Part shown: one piece after another, positions 1 through 7,315 of the stretch
Position numbering within the stretch: position 1 is the stretch's first letter
Layout: every line of letters begins with the position of its first letter
Origin: JALYOK01 sp031419835
GTDB lineage: Bacteria > Pseudomonadota > Gammaproteobacteria > Burkholderiales > JALYOK01
Reading direction: 5' to 3'
DNA: 16,788 bases
NCBI GenBank assembly: GCA_031419835.1
Contig: JANOLP010000208.1
Span: 1 to 16,788, forward strand
The notes under the pieces: generated by a model
What the model was told of the DNA's origin: nothing
Database searches by the model: none
The model's input: the letters and a program-made list of their open reading frames with translations, nothing else
Translations under genes and position numbers: made by a program

Positions 1-23
1 CCTAGCCCCTAGCCCCTAGCCCC
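1..23. repeat. Heptanucleotide tandem repeat (CCTAGCC x3) before lutB
   Basis: The first 23 bases are three exact copies of CCTAGCC plus two bases of a fourth. The array probably continues upstream of the window. It ends nine bases before the first possible ATG of lutB, so it takes the place where a Shine-Dalgarno sequence would be expected. A second, degenerate array with the same period lies before lutC at 2647-2677. This is seen directly; function is unknown. Confidence 0.85.
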
Positions 24-31
24 AAAAAATT

Positions 32-1435
32 ATGCAAGTCACCTCAATGCATTTCAAGAGCAAGTCCTCTATACAACTGGACAACGCTCATTTCCAAAAA
101 AATATGCGCCGCTTCGGCCGTGGCTTCGCCGAAAAACGCGCGGCCGCCGTAGCGCAAATCGACATCTTCGAAGATTTACGCGAAGCGGCCAAAAACATTC
201 GTAATCGCGGCCTGGAAAATCTCGATGCCTATTTGATCAAGTTCGAGGAAATGGCTAAGGCACGCGGAACCATCGTGCATTGGGCCGAGACAGCGCAAGA
301 CGTCAACCGCATCGTCATCGAAATTGCGCAAGCAAATGGCGTTAAAAAAATCGTCAAATCAAAGTCGATGGTCAGCGAAGAATCGGGGCTTAACGACGCG
401 TTGGAACAAGTCGGCATTCAATCCATCGAAACCGATCTGGGCGAGTACATCGTTCAACTCGCCAAAGAACCGCCGTCACATTTGATTGCTCCGGCGATCC
501 ATAAAAGCAAAGAAGACGTCGCGGAGCTGTTCCAGCAACATCACAATTTGCCGTATAAGCTCGACATCCCGGCGCTGACTAAAGAAGCGCGGCAAATATT
601 ACGCCCGCATTTTTTATCGGCCGATATGGGCATTTCCGGCGGTAATTTTTTGATCGCGGAAACCGGCTCGGTCGCGCTCGTCACCAACGAAGGCAATGGC
701 CGCATGGTGACGACGGTGCCGAAAATTCATGTGGCGATTACCGGCATCGAAAAAGTATTGCCGACGCTCGATGATTTTTCGACCATTATGCGCTTGCTAC
801 CCCGGTCCGCCACTGGCCAGGCGATTTCCAATTACGTTACGATTCTCACCGGCACCAAGGGCAAGGACGATATCGACGGCCCCGAGCAATCCCATGTGAT
901 TCTGGTTGATTCCGGCCGCACCGCAATGCTCGGCACCGAGATGCAAGAGGCGCTGCGTTGCATACGCTGCGGCGCCTGTATGAATCATTGTCCGGTGTAT
1001 CAAAATATCGGCGGGCATTCGTATGGTTGGGTTTATCCTGGACCGATTGGCGCAGTATTGACGCCGAACTATGTAGGCCTGAACAACGCTCTCGATCTTC
1101 CCCAGGCGGCGACATTGTGCAATGCATGCGGCGTTGTCTGTCCGGTAAAAATTCCATTGCCCGATTTGATGCGCCATTTGCGCGAGAAACAAGTCGAACA
1201 AAAGTTGCGCCCGCTCGGCGAGCGCCTGTCTATCAATGTTTGGCGTTATGTTGCAACCCATCCGAAACTCTATGCGTTCGCCACAAAACTGGCGAGCCGC
1301 TTCGGTAAATCTCTCGGCGGCAATGACGGACTCATTCATCATCTGCCGCGGCTCGACGGTTGGACTAAAGGTCGCGACATGCCCGCGCCCACTGGCAAAA
1401 CCTTTCGCGAACTTTACGCACAGAAAAAACGATGA
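32..1435 (+). CDS. lutB: LutB-type iron-sulfur protein of L-lactate oxidation
   Basis: LutB (LldF/YkgF) is a subunit of the LutABC complex, which oxidises L-lactate to pyruvate in the cytoplasm or at the inner membrane. The 467-residue product has an N-terminal LUD domain (about residues 70-300, with the typical ISGGNFLIAETGS segment near 201-213). It is followed by a bis-[4Fe-4S] ferredoxin region: C310, C313, C316, C320 (CIRCGACMNHCPVY), then C363, C366, C370 (CNACGVVCPVKI), and a C-terminal tail to 467. Length and order fit the family. Two starts are possible, ATG at 32 and ATG at 47. Neither has a clear ribosome binding site, because the repeat at 1-23 occupies that region. The stop overlaps the aminotransferase start by four bases (ATGA), so the two genes are translationally coupled. 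LutA is not visible and may be upstream. Confidence 0.93.
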   Translation: MQVTSMHFKSKSSIQLDNAHFQKNMRRFGRGFAEKRAAAVAQIDIFEDLREAAKNIRNRGLENLDAYLIKFEEMAKARGTIVHWAETAQDVNRIVIEIAQANGVKKIVKSKSMVSEESGLNDALEQVGIQSIETDLGEYIVQLAKEPPSHLIAPAIHKSKEDVAELFQQHHNLPYKLDIPALTKEARQILRPHFLSADMGISGGNFLIAETGSVALVTNEGNGRMVTTVPKIHVAITGIEKVLPTLDDFSTIMRLLPRSATGQAISNYVTILTGTKGKDDIDGPEQSHVILVDSGRTAMLGTEMQEALRCIRCGACMNHCPVYQNIGGHSYGWVYPGPIGAVLTPNYVGLNNALDLPQAATLCNACGVVCPVKIPLPDLMRHLREKQVEQKLRPLGERLSINVWRYVATHPKLYAFATKLASRFGKSLGGNDGLIHHLPRLDGWTKGRDMPAPTGKTFRELYAQKKR

Positions 1436-2640
1436 CCTCGCCCACGATCAGCAATCGCTCCAATTCGCTCGGTACCGAAAACGCCTTTGTCGTTCTCGCT
1501 GACGTCAACAAACTGCAGCGCGAAGGAAAGGACATCATTTCCTTTTGTATTGGCCAGCCGGATTTTCCGACACCTAAAAATATTCAAGACGCGGCGATCG
1601 ACGCGATTCGCAGCGGCAAACACGGCTACACGCCGTCGGCCGGCATTCAGGAATTACGCGAAGCAGCGGCGCGTTATTTGGGCGGGATGCGCGGACTCGA
1701 TATTTCGCCGGACGACATCGTGATCGGCGCCGGCGCCAAGCCATTTATCGCCTACGCGATTTTGTGTTGTACCGACTACGGCGCGGGCGACGAGGTGATT
1801 TTTCCGAATCCGGGATTTCCGATTTATGAATCGCAAATTCGCGCCCACGGCGCGGTACCGGTGCCAATTTTCTTGCGTGAGAAACGCCAATTCGCATTCG
1901 ATCCAAACGAATTAGCGGACAAAATCACCAGCAAAACTAAACTACTAATTTTGAATTCACCGCAAAATCCGACCGGCGGTATTTTGACGCGGCAAAACAT
2001 GGAAGACATCGCCGCGATCCTGCATAAGCATCCGCAAGTTTGGGTCTATGCCGACGATATCTATGGCCGCTTGGTGTATGACGGCAAATTTATCTCCATC
2101 GCCGAACTACCCGGCATGCAAGAACGCACGATCATCACCGATGGCGCCTCAAAAACCTGGGCGATGACGGGTTGGCGCTTGGGCTTTGCTGCGAACGAAG
2201 CCCTAGCGCCGCATTTCACACGCTGGGTTACCAATACTGATTCCTGTGCATCGCAAATCACGCAATGGGCGGCCGTCGAAGCGCTGAACGGCACGCAAGA
2301 GCATGCGGAAGCGATGCGCGTCAGTTTTATGCAGCGGCGCGATCTGATTGTCGGCCTACTCAATCAGGTGCCCGGCGTGACCTGCCAATCGCCCGGCGGC
2401 GCATTCTACGCCTGGCCGAACGTGACCGAAGCCTGTCGCATGATTCAAGCGAAGGATTCGGAAGAATTTCGCGCCCGATTGTTACACGAAGCCGGTGTCG
2501 CGCTCCTAGCGGATATCCATTTCGGACCGCGTGTTCCCGACGAAGGTCAACACGTGCGCTTCAGTTACGCTGCCTCCAACGAAGCGATCAAAAACGGCGT
2601 AGCGCGCATGGCCGATTTCATCAAGCGCAACACGCGATAG
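1432..2640 (+). CDS. Class I/II PLP-dependent aminotransferase inside the lut cluster
   Basis: A 402-residue fold-type I aminotransferase of the aspartate/alanine aminotransferase group. Visible landmarks are GQPDFPTP (41-48), the substrate/PLP Asn in SPQNPTGG (N179), the YADDIYG segment with D208 and Y211, the Schiff-base lysine K241 in ASKTWAMTGWR with R249 after it, and the carboxylate-binding Arg R376 in VRFSYA. All catalytic positions are intact. The gene starts inside the stop codon of lutB (ATGA) and ends 40 bases before lutC, so it belongs to the lut transcript. An aminotransferase is not part of the canonical lutABC operon. Its position suggests a link to pyruvate, for example interconverting alanine and pyruvate, but the substrate cannot be read from the sequence. 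Aspartate, alanine or aromatic specificity are all possible. Confidence 0.9.
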   Translation: MTSPTISNRSNSLGTENAFVVLADVNKLQREGKDIISFCIGQPDFPTPKNIQDAAIDAIRSGKHGYTPSAGIQELREAAARYLGGMRGLDISPDDIVIGAGAKPFIAYAILCCTDYGAGDEVIFPNPGFPIYESQIRAHGAVPVPIFLREKRQFAFDPNELADKITSKTKLLILNSPQNPTGGILTRQNMEDIAAILHKHPQVWVYADDIYGRLVYDGKFISIAELPGMQERTIITDGASKTWAMTGWRLGFAANEALAPHFTRWVTNTDSCASQITQWAAVEALNGTQEHAEAMRVSFMQRRDLIVGLLNQVPGVTCQSPGGAFYAWPNVTEACRMIQAKDSEEFRARLLHEAGVALLADIHFGPRVPDEGQHVRFSYAASNEAIKNGVARMADFIKRNTR

Positions 2641-2646
2641 GTTTTT

Positions 2647-2677
2647 TCATCCTTCATCCCTCCGCCCTCATCCTTCC
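2647..2677. repeat. Degenerate heptanucleotide repeat before lutC
   Basis: Four successive heptamers, TCATCCT, TCATCCC, TCCGCCC and TCATCCT, plus TCC, fill the spacer between the aminotransferase and lutC. The strand is pyrimidine-rich with period 7. The array ends three bases before the lutC ATG and leaves no room for a purine-rich Shine-Dalgarno sequence. Both this array and the one at 1-23 show roughly the pattern YYANCCY. Confidence 0.75.
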
Positions 2678-2680
2678 AAA

Positions 2681-3388
2681 ATGTCTGCCCGCGAAAATAT
2701 TCTGGCGCGAATTCGCGCCAATCAAAAAAAGCCTGGTGTTACCAGTTCGGCTGATCTAGCGCAGGCTGCGGATTTCATCAAGGCACATCCGCAGGGTCCA
2801 CGCCCGAACGCCGATTGGCCGGACTTGATCGCGCGGTTTAAAGAGCAAGCGATTGCGATGGCGAGTAGCGTCGACGAAGTATCTTCGATCAACGCCGTAC
2901 CGAGCGCCCTCGCCCGATATCTTCAGAAATTAGAATTGCCAATGCGCGGCGTGTGCTGGCCGGCGTTATCGAACTTGGATTGGGTTGGCGCAGGTATATC
3001 CATGGAATCTCGAGCGACGGTGGGTGAAGATCAGCTAGGCGTCACGGGAAGTTATTGCGCGATTGCCGAAACCGGCACATTGTTACTGACCACAAGTCCA
3101 TCGTCGCCGAACAAAACAAGCTTGTTGCCAGACACCCATGTTGCGATAGTTAGTACGTCGCGCATCGTCGTTGGTATGGAAGAAGCGTGGAATTTGCTGC
3201 GCGTCGAATTAAAGGAATTACCACGCGCATGTAGTTTTATTTCTGGCCCATCGCGAACGGCGGACATCGAACAAACCTTGGTGATCGGCGCTCATGGCCC
3301 GTACCGTGTTCACATCATTTTGGTGGACGAGCCGCACGACGATTTGATCGACACCGGCTGGTGGAAACATAAAAAACCATCGCCCTAG
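2681..3388 (+). CDS. lutC: LutC-type LUD-domain protein of L-lactate oxidation
   Basis: LutC (LldG/YkgG) is the small LUD-domain subunit of the LutABC lactate oxidation complex. The 235-residue product begins with the family's N-terminal SARENILARIRA helix. The LUD core (about residues 105-217) contains the signature VTGSYCAIAETGTLLL (121-136), then SLLPDTHVAIV and the C-terminal SFISGPSRTADIEQTLVIGAHGPYRV stretch near 185-210. No metal-binding cysteine cluster is present, as expected for this subunit. Length matches the family. The ATG at 2681 is the natural start because it gives the family N-terminus, although its upstream region is a pyrimidine-rich repeat without a ribosome binding site. 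It probably shares a transcript with lutB and the aminotransferase. Confidence 0.92.
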   Translation: MSARENILARIRANQKKPGVTSSADLAQAADFIKAHPQGPRPNADWPDLIARFKEQAIAMASSVDEVSSINAVPSALARYLQKLELPMRGVCWPALSNLDWVGAGISMESRATVGEDQLGVTGSYCAIAETGTLLLTTSPSSPNKTSLLPDTHVAIVSTSRIVVGMEEAWNLLRVELKELPRACSFISGPSRTADIEQTLVIGAHGPYRVHIILVDEPHDDLIDTGWWKHKKPSP

Positions 3389-3389
3389 A

Positions 3390-3457
3390 AGGCAATACCA
3401 GTGCGGCTCTTGAAGCATGCCTTGCCAGGCGGCAAGCTAGTATTGCCTCCCGGCAAT
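3390..3457. repeat. REP-like double hairpin between convergent lutC and metG
   Basis: The region holds two perfect 6-bp stems with 4-base loops: CTTGCC/GGCAAG at 3421-3436 and ATTGCC/GGCAAT at 3442-3457. An outer pair, AGGCAATAC (3390-3398) and GTATTGCCT (3440-3448), is also perfectly complementary, so alternative pairings are possible. All arms are variants of one YTTGCC-type unit, which resembles a REP/BIME element. There is no long T-run, so a classical factor-independent terminator is doubtful, but at a convergent junction it could help end transcription from both sides. Confidence 0.6.
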
Positions 3458-3469
3458 GCTGATTTGAAA

Positions 3470-5503
3470 CTACTTGACGCGCATTCCCGGCTTCGCGCCG
3501 TCGTCGGGGCTGAGAATGTACAGCCCATTTCCATCGCCGGCGGCTAACACCATTCCCTGCGATTCGCCGAAGCGCATCTTGCGCGGCGCAAGATTGGCGA
3601 CCATTACCGTGTGACGGCCGATGAGCGATTCCGGCGAGTAAGCCGATTTAATGCCGGCGAACACCGTACGAGTTTCCGAGCCGATATCGAGCGTGAGCTT
3701 GAGTAATTTTTCCGCGTCGGGAACGTGTTCGGCATGAACGATCTTGGCGATGCGCAGATCGAGCTTGCTGAAATCGTCGATGCCGATGGTTTCGCCGATC
3801 GGCGCGATGGTTGCGGCGGGAGCCGGTGGTGTAGCCGGTTTTTCCGCTTGAAGTCCAGCTTGATTAGCAGCGATCAAATCTTCGATTTGTTTTGCCTCTA
3901 TTCGGGTCATCAAATGTTTGTAGGGTTTGATCTCGTGTCCTTGCAGCAACACGTTCGTATCAGCCCACGTTAATGGGACTATACACAAAAATGCCTCGAC
4001 ATCGGCAGCTAATTTCGGCAATACCGGCTTTAAATAAATCGCCAGCAGCCGAAACAAATTCAGGCTAACGCTCGAAACCTCGTGAAGCTTGGCGACATGC
4101 TCGGGATTCTTTGCTAACTCCCAAGGTTTCATTTCGTCAACGTACTGATTGCAAAGATCGGCGAGCGCCATGATTTCACGCACCGCTTTGCCGGATTCGC
4201 GCGCTTCGTAGAGCCCAATAATGCTGGGCGCGGCGGCCTGTAATTTTTTCAGCAGGTCTAATTTCGGCAATTCCGTGGCCAATTTTCCGTCGAATTTCTT
4301 CTCGATAAATCCAGCGCAGCGGCTGGCGATATTAATGAATTTTCCAATCAAGTCGCTGTTTACTCGCGCGACGAAATCGTCGAGATTTAGATCGATATCT
4401 TCCATCGAGCCATTGAGTTTCGCCGCGAAGTAATAGCGCAGGTATTCCGGATTTTTCAGATGATCGAGATAGCTGCGGGCGTTGATAAACGTCCCGCGCG
4501 ACTTCGACATTTTCTCGCCATCCACCGTGACAAAACCGTGGACGAACACATTGGTCGGCACGCGAAAACCGACGAACTTCAGCATTGCCGGCCAAAACAA
4601 GGTATGAAAATAAGAAATGTCTTTGCCGATGAAATGCACCATCTCGGATTTTGAATCAGGTTTCAAAAAGCCGTCGAAGTCGATGCCCTGCAAGCCGCAC
4701 CAGTGCTTGAAGCTGGCAAGGTAGCCGATGGGCGCGTCGAGCCAAACGTAAAAATATTTGCCCGGCGCGCCAGGGATTTCAAAACCGAAATACGGCGCAT
4801 CGCGCGAGATATCCCAATCGTTTAGTCCTGCGGCGAACCACTCCGAGGCCTTATTGGCGACTTCACTTTGCAAGCGCCCCGGCGCTTGCGTCCATTCTTT
4901 CAAAAATTCAATGCAGCGCGGATCGGACAAGCGGAAAAAGTGATGCTCCGATTGTTTCATGACCGGTTTTGCACCAGTGATCGCCGAATAGGGATTCTTC
5001 AATTCCGTCGGCGCATAAACCGCGCCGCACACTTCGCAGGAATCGCCGTATTGATCCTTCGCCCCGCATTTCGGGCATTCGCCTTTGATATAGCGATCCG
5101 GCAAAAACATGCCTTTTACCGGATCGTAAAATTGTTCGATGGTTTTTTTCGCGATCAAACCGTTGGCGTCCAATTTCTTGTAGAACATTTCCGCCAGCTC
5201 GCGATTTTCCGGCGAGTGTGTGCTGTGCCAATGATCGAAACTAATCCGAAACTCCGCCCAATCGCGTTGGTGTTCTTCGCCGATGCGTGTGACTAGTTGT
5301 TCCGGCGTAACACCCTCACTTTCGGCTTTGAGCATAATCGGCGCGCCGTGGGTATCGTCGGCACAAACGAAGTGCACTTCATGACCGTGCATGCGCTGCG
5401 TACGCACCCAAATATCGGCCTGGATGTATTCCATGATGTGGCCGATGTGAAACGAGCCATTAGCGTACGGCAACGCGGTGGTAACGAGGAGTTGCTTTTT
5501 CAT
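3470..5503 (-). CDS. metG: Methionyl-tRNA synthetase
   Basis: Charges tRNA-Met with methionine in the cytoplasm. From the ATG at 5503 the protein has 677 residues, the usual size for the long bacterial form. Class I signatures are FHIGH (HIGH at 19-22) and KMSKS (331-335). A zinc knuckle in the connective peptide has C143, C146, C156 and C159, with one pair in CPKCG and one in CEVCG. The anticodon-binding helical domain follows. A C-terminal Trbp111/EMAP-like tRNA-binding OB-fold occupies about 575-677 (DDFSKLDLRIAKIV). An in-frame TTG at 5512 would add three residues, but the ATG at 5503 gives the standard MKKQLLVTTALPYANG start. The gene is divergent from apbC across about 115 bases, the same arrangement as metG/mrp in E. 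coli. Confidence 0.97.
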   Translation of the reverse strand: MKKQLLVTTALPYANGSFHIGHIMEYIQADIWVRTQRMHGHEVHFVCADDTHGAPIMLKAESEGVTPEQLVTRIGEEHQRDWAEFRISFDHWHSTHSPENRELAEMFYKKLDANGLIAKKTIEQFYDPVKGMFLPDRYIKGECPKCGAKDQYGDSCEVCGAVYAPTELKNPYSAITGAKPVMKQSEHHFFRLSDPRCIEFLKEWTQAPGRLQSEVANKASEWFAAGLNDWDISRDAPYFGFEIPGAPGKYFYVWLDAPIGYLASFKHWCGLQGIDFDGFLKPDSKSEMVHFIGKDISYFHTLFWPAMLKFVGFRVPTNVFVHGFVTVDGEKMSKSRGTFINARSYLDHLKNPEYLRYYFAAKLNGSMEDIDLNLDDFVARVNSDLIGKFINIASRCAGFIEKKFDGKLATELPKLDLLKKLQAAAPSIIGLYEARESGKAVREIMALADLCNQYVDEMKPWELAKNPEHVAKLHEVSSVSLNLFRLLAIYLKPVLPKLAADVEAFLCIVPLTWADTNVLLQGHEIKPYKHLMTRIEAKQIEDLIAANQAGLQAEKPATPPAPAATIAPIGETIGIDDFSKLDLRIAKIVHAEHVPDAEKLLKLTLDIGSETRTVFAGIKSAYSPESLIGRHTVMVANLAPRKMRFGESQGMVLAAGDGNGLYILSPDDGAKPGMRVK

Positions 5504-5618
5504 ATTGATCAAATTCTAGGCAAGGGCGAATTGTAGCAAAGCGCCACGCGAAACAGTAATGATGAAGAGCCGAACTGTTAAAATGTTACGTTAATTTGAT
5601 TTCAGGAATTTGCATTTC

Positions 5619-6707
5619 ATGGCCATCACCGAAGCCGCCGTCCAAACCGCCCTCGCCGATTTGATCGACCTCAACACCGAAAAAACTTACGCGGCAGGAA
5701 AAGCGATCAAGAAAATTGAAGTGAACGGCAACGACGTAAATGTTCACATCGTTCTTCCCTACCCCGCGAAAAGCGTATTCGACGAAATCCGTGCGGCATT
5801 TGCGAAACAACTTGCGACGTTGCCTGGTATCGGCGAGGCCAAGGTTAAAGTAGAAAGTAAGATCATCAGCCATGCTGCGCAAACCAACGTCAAACTCATT
5901 CCCGGCGTGCGCAATATTATCGCCGTGGCATCGGGAAAAGGCGGCGTCGGCAAATCCACCACAGCGGTCAATCTCGCCCTAGCGCTCGCGGCGGAAGGCG
6001 CGAATGTCGGCATGCTTGATGCCGATATTTACGGGCCATCACAACCGACTATGCTGGGCCTGTCGGGGAAACCGGAAACGCTCGACGGCAAATCCATGGA
6101 ACCAAAAATCAATCACGGCATTCAAGCCATGTCGATCGGATTTCTGATCGATGCGGAAACGCCGATGGTCTGGCGCGGTCCGATGGTCACCGGCGCGTTG
6201 GAACAATTGCTACGCGATACCAATTGGAAAGACTTGGACTATTTGGTCGTCGATCTGCCGCCGGGCACGGGCGATATTCAGTTGACCCTGGCTCAACGGG
6301 TGCCCGTGACCGGCGCAGTAATTGTCACCACACCCCAAGACGTTGCGCTGCTCGACGCGCGCAAAGGTCTCAAAATGTTTGAGAAGGTCAACGTGCCGAT
6401 TCTCGGTATCGTTGAAAACATGAGCACACATATTTGCACCAACTGCGGGCACGAAGAACACATATTCGGTACCGGTGGCGGCGCGCGCATGGCTAAGGAC
6501 TACAACGTCGATGTGTTGGGCTCATTACCGCTAACGTTGCAGATTCGCGAAGAAACGGATTCCGGAACGCCAACGGTCGTCGCGGATCCCAATGGGCAAG
6601 TCGCAAAAATCTACAAGCAAATCGCCCGTCGGGTCGCAGTAAAGATCGGCGAACTGCAAAAAGATATGTCGTCGAAGTTTCCGAACATCGTGATCCAAAA
6701 CACCTAA
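5619..6707 (+). CDS. apbC: Iron-sulfur cluster carrier protein ApbC/Mrp
   Basis: A Mrp/NBP35-family P-loop ATPase that carries and delivers [4Fe-4S] clusters to apoproteins in the cytoplasm. The 362-residue product has an N-terminal MIP18/DUF59 domain (about 3-85). The ATPase domain follows, with the deviant Walker A GKGGVGKS (106-113), the switch segment DADIYGPSQP, the VVDLPPGTGD Walker B region, and the CxxC cluster-binding pair C273/C276 in ENMSTHICTNCGHEEH. All key residues are present. A TTG at 5610 is also in frame, but the AGGA at 5604-5607 lies 11 bases before the ATG at 5619 and only two before the TTG, so the ATG is chosen. A TAAAAT at 5579-5584 could be the -10 element, but no convincing -35 was found. 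Confidence 0.95.
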   Translation: MAITEAAVQTALADLIDLNTEKTYAAGKAIKKIEVNGNDVNVHIVLPYPAKSVFDEIRAAFAKQLATLPGIGEAKVKVESKIISHAAQTNVKLIPGVRNIIAVASGKGGVGKSTTAVNLALALAAEGANVGMLDADIYGPSQPTMLGLSGKPETLDGKSMEPKINHGIQAMSIGFLIDAETPMVWRGPMVTGALEQLLRDTNWKDLDYLVVDLPPGTGDIQLTLAQRVPVTGAVIVTTPQDVALLDARKGLKMFEKVNVPILGIVENMSTHICTNCGHEEHIFGTGGGARMAKDYNVDVLGSLPLTLQIREETDSGTPTVVADPNGQVAKIYKQIARRVAVKIGELQKDMSSKFPNIVIQNT

Positions 6708-6732
6708 CGGCAGCTAAAACGAAGGCGCATTT

Positions 6733-7311
6733 TTGAAAACCACCGGACTCATCCTCGCCGGCGGACTCGGTCGACGCATGGGAAATGTCGACAAAGGTCT
6801 AGTAACCTTTAATGGTCGCCCAATGATCGCCAGCGTAATTGATCGATTGCGGCCACAGGTTGATGAGTTGTTGATCAATGCGAATCGAAATGCGGACGAT
6901 TATGGTAGCTTTGGTTTTCGCGTTGTAGCCGATGCGGTCGAAGGATTTGCCGGCCCGCTCGCCGGTTTGGAACGTGGTTTGGCCACGGCTGCTCATGATT
7001 TAATTGTGACCAGTCCGTGCGATTCACCGTTTTTACCGTTGAATTTGGTTGCAAGGCTCTGTACTGCCCTTGAGACGAATGACGCCGATTTAGCAGTCGC
7101 TAAAACTGGCGCGCAGGTGCATCCCGTGTTTTGTTTGGTACGCCGTACCGTCCATAACCACTTGCGTGATTTTCTAATGGCCGGCGGGCGGAAAATCGAT
7201 ACCTGGTATGGGTCGCTAAAAACGATCGAAGTCAGCTTTGACGATCAAACCGAATCGTTTGCAAATATCAACACGGCGACTGAGCTGGAAAAGCTAGAAC
7301 AGCGCGATTAG
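6733..7311 (+). CDS. mobA: Molybdenum cofactor guanylyltransferase MobA
   Basis: Transfers GMP from GTP to molybdopterin-bound molybdenum, giving the bis-MGD cofactor of DMSO-reductase-family enzymes. The 192-residue length matches the family. The N-terminal nucleotide-binding signature LILAGGLGRRMGNVDKG (6-22) has G10, G11, R15 and K21 in place. The metal-binding SPCDSP motif is at 94-99 (D97), and VHPVFCLV follows near 129-136. The start is a TTG at 6733: it follows GAAGG (6721-6725) by seven bases, the family N-terminus begins exactly there, and there is no nearby ATG. The gene lies 25 bases after apbC, so co-transcription is likely. Its stop is four bases from the stop of the convergent HD-GYP gene. 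No other molybdenum cofactor gene is in view. Confidence 0.93.
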   Translation: MKTTGLILAGGLGRRMGNVDKGLVTFNGRPMIASVIDRLRPQVDELLINANRNADDYGSFGFRVVADAVEGFAGPLAGLERGLATAAHDLIVTSPCDSPFLPLNLVARLCTALETNDADLAVAKTGAQVHPVFCLVRRTVHNHLRDFLMAGGRKIDTWYGSLKTIEVSFDDQTESFANINTATELEKLEQRD

Positions 7312-7315
7312 CGTA

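Noticed and set aside
797..1342. 181-codon minus-strand frame within lutB
   Set aside because: Antisense to the cysteine-cluster region of lutB, with no motif of its own.
2265..2759. 164-codon open frame overlapping the aminotransferase and lutC
   Set aside because: It spans the intergenic heptamer array and runs out of frame with both genes; its Arg/Ser-rich translation looks like a shadow.
5504..5512. TTG start of metG at 5512 adding three residues
   Set aside because: The ATG at 5503 gives the standard family N-terminus and there is no ribosome binding site favouring the TTG.
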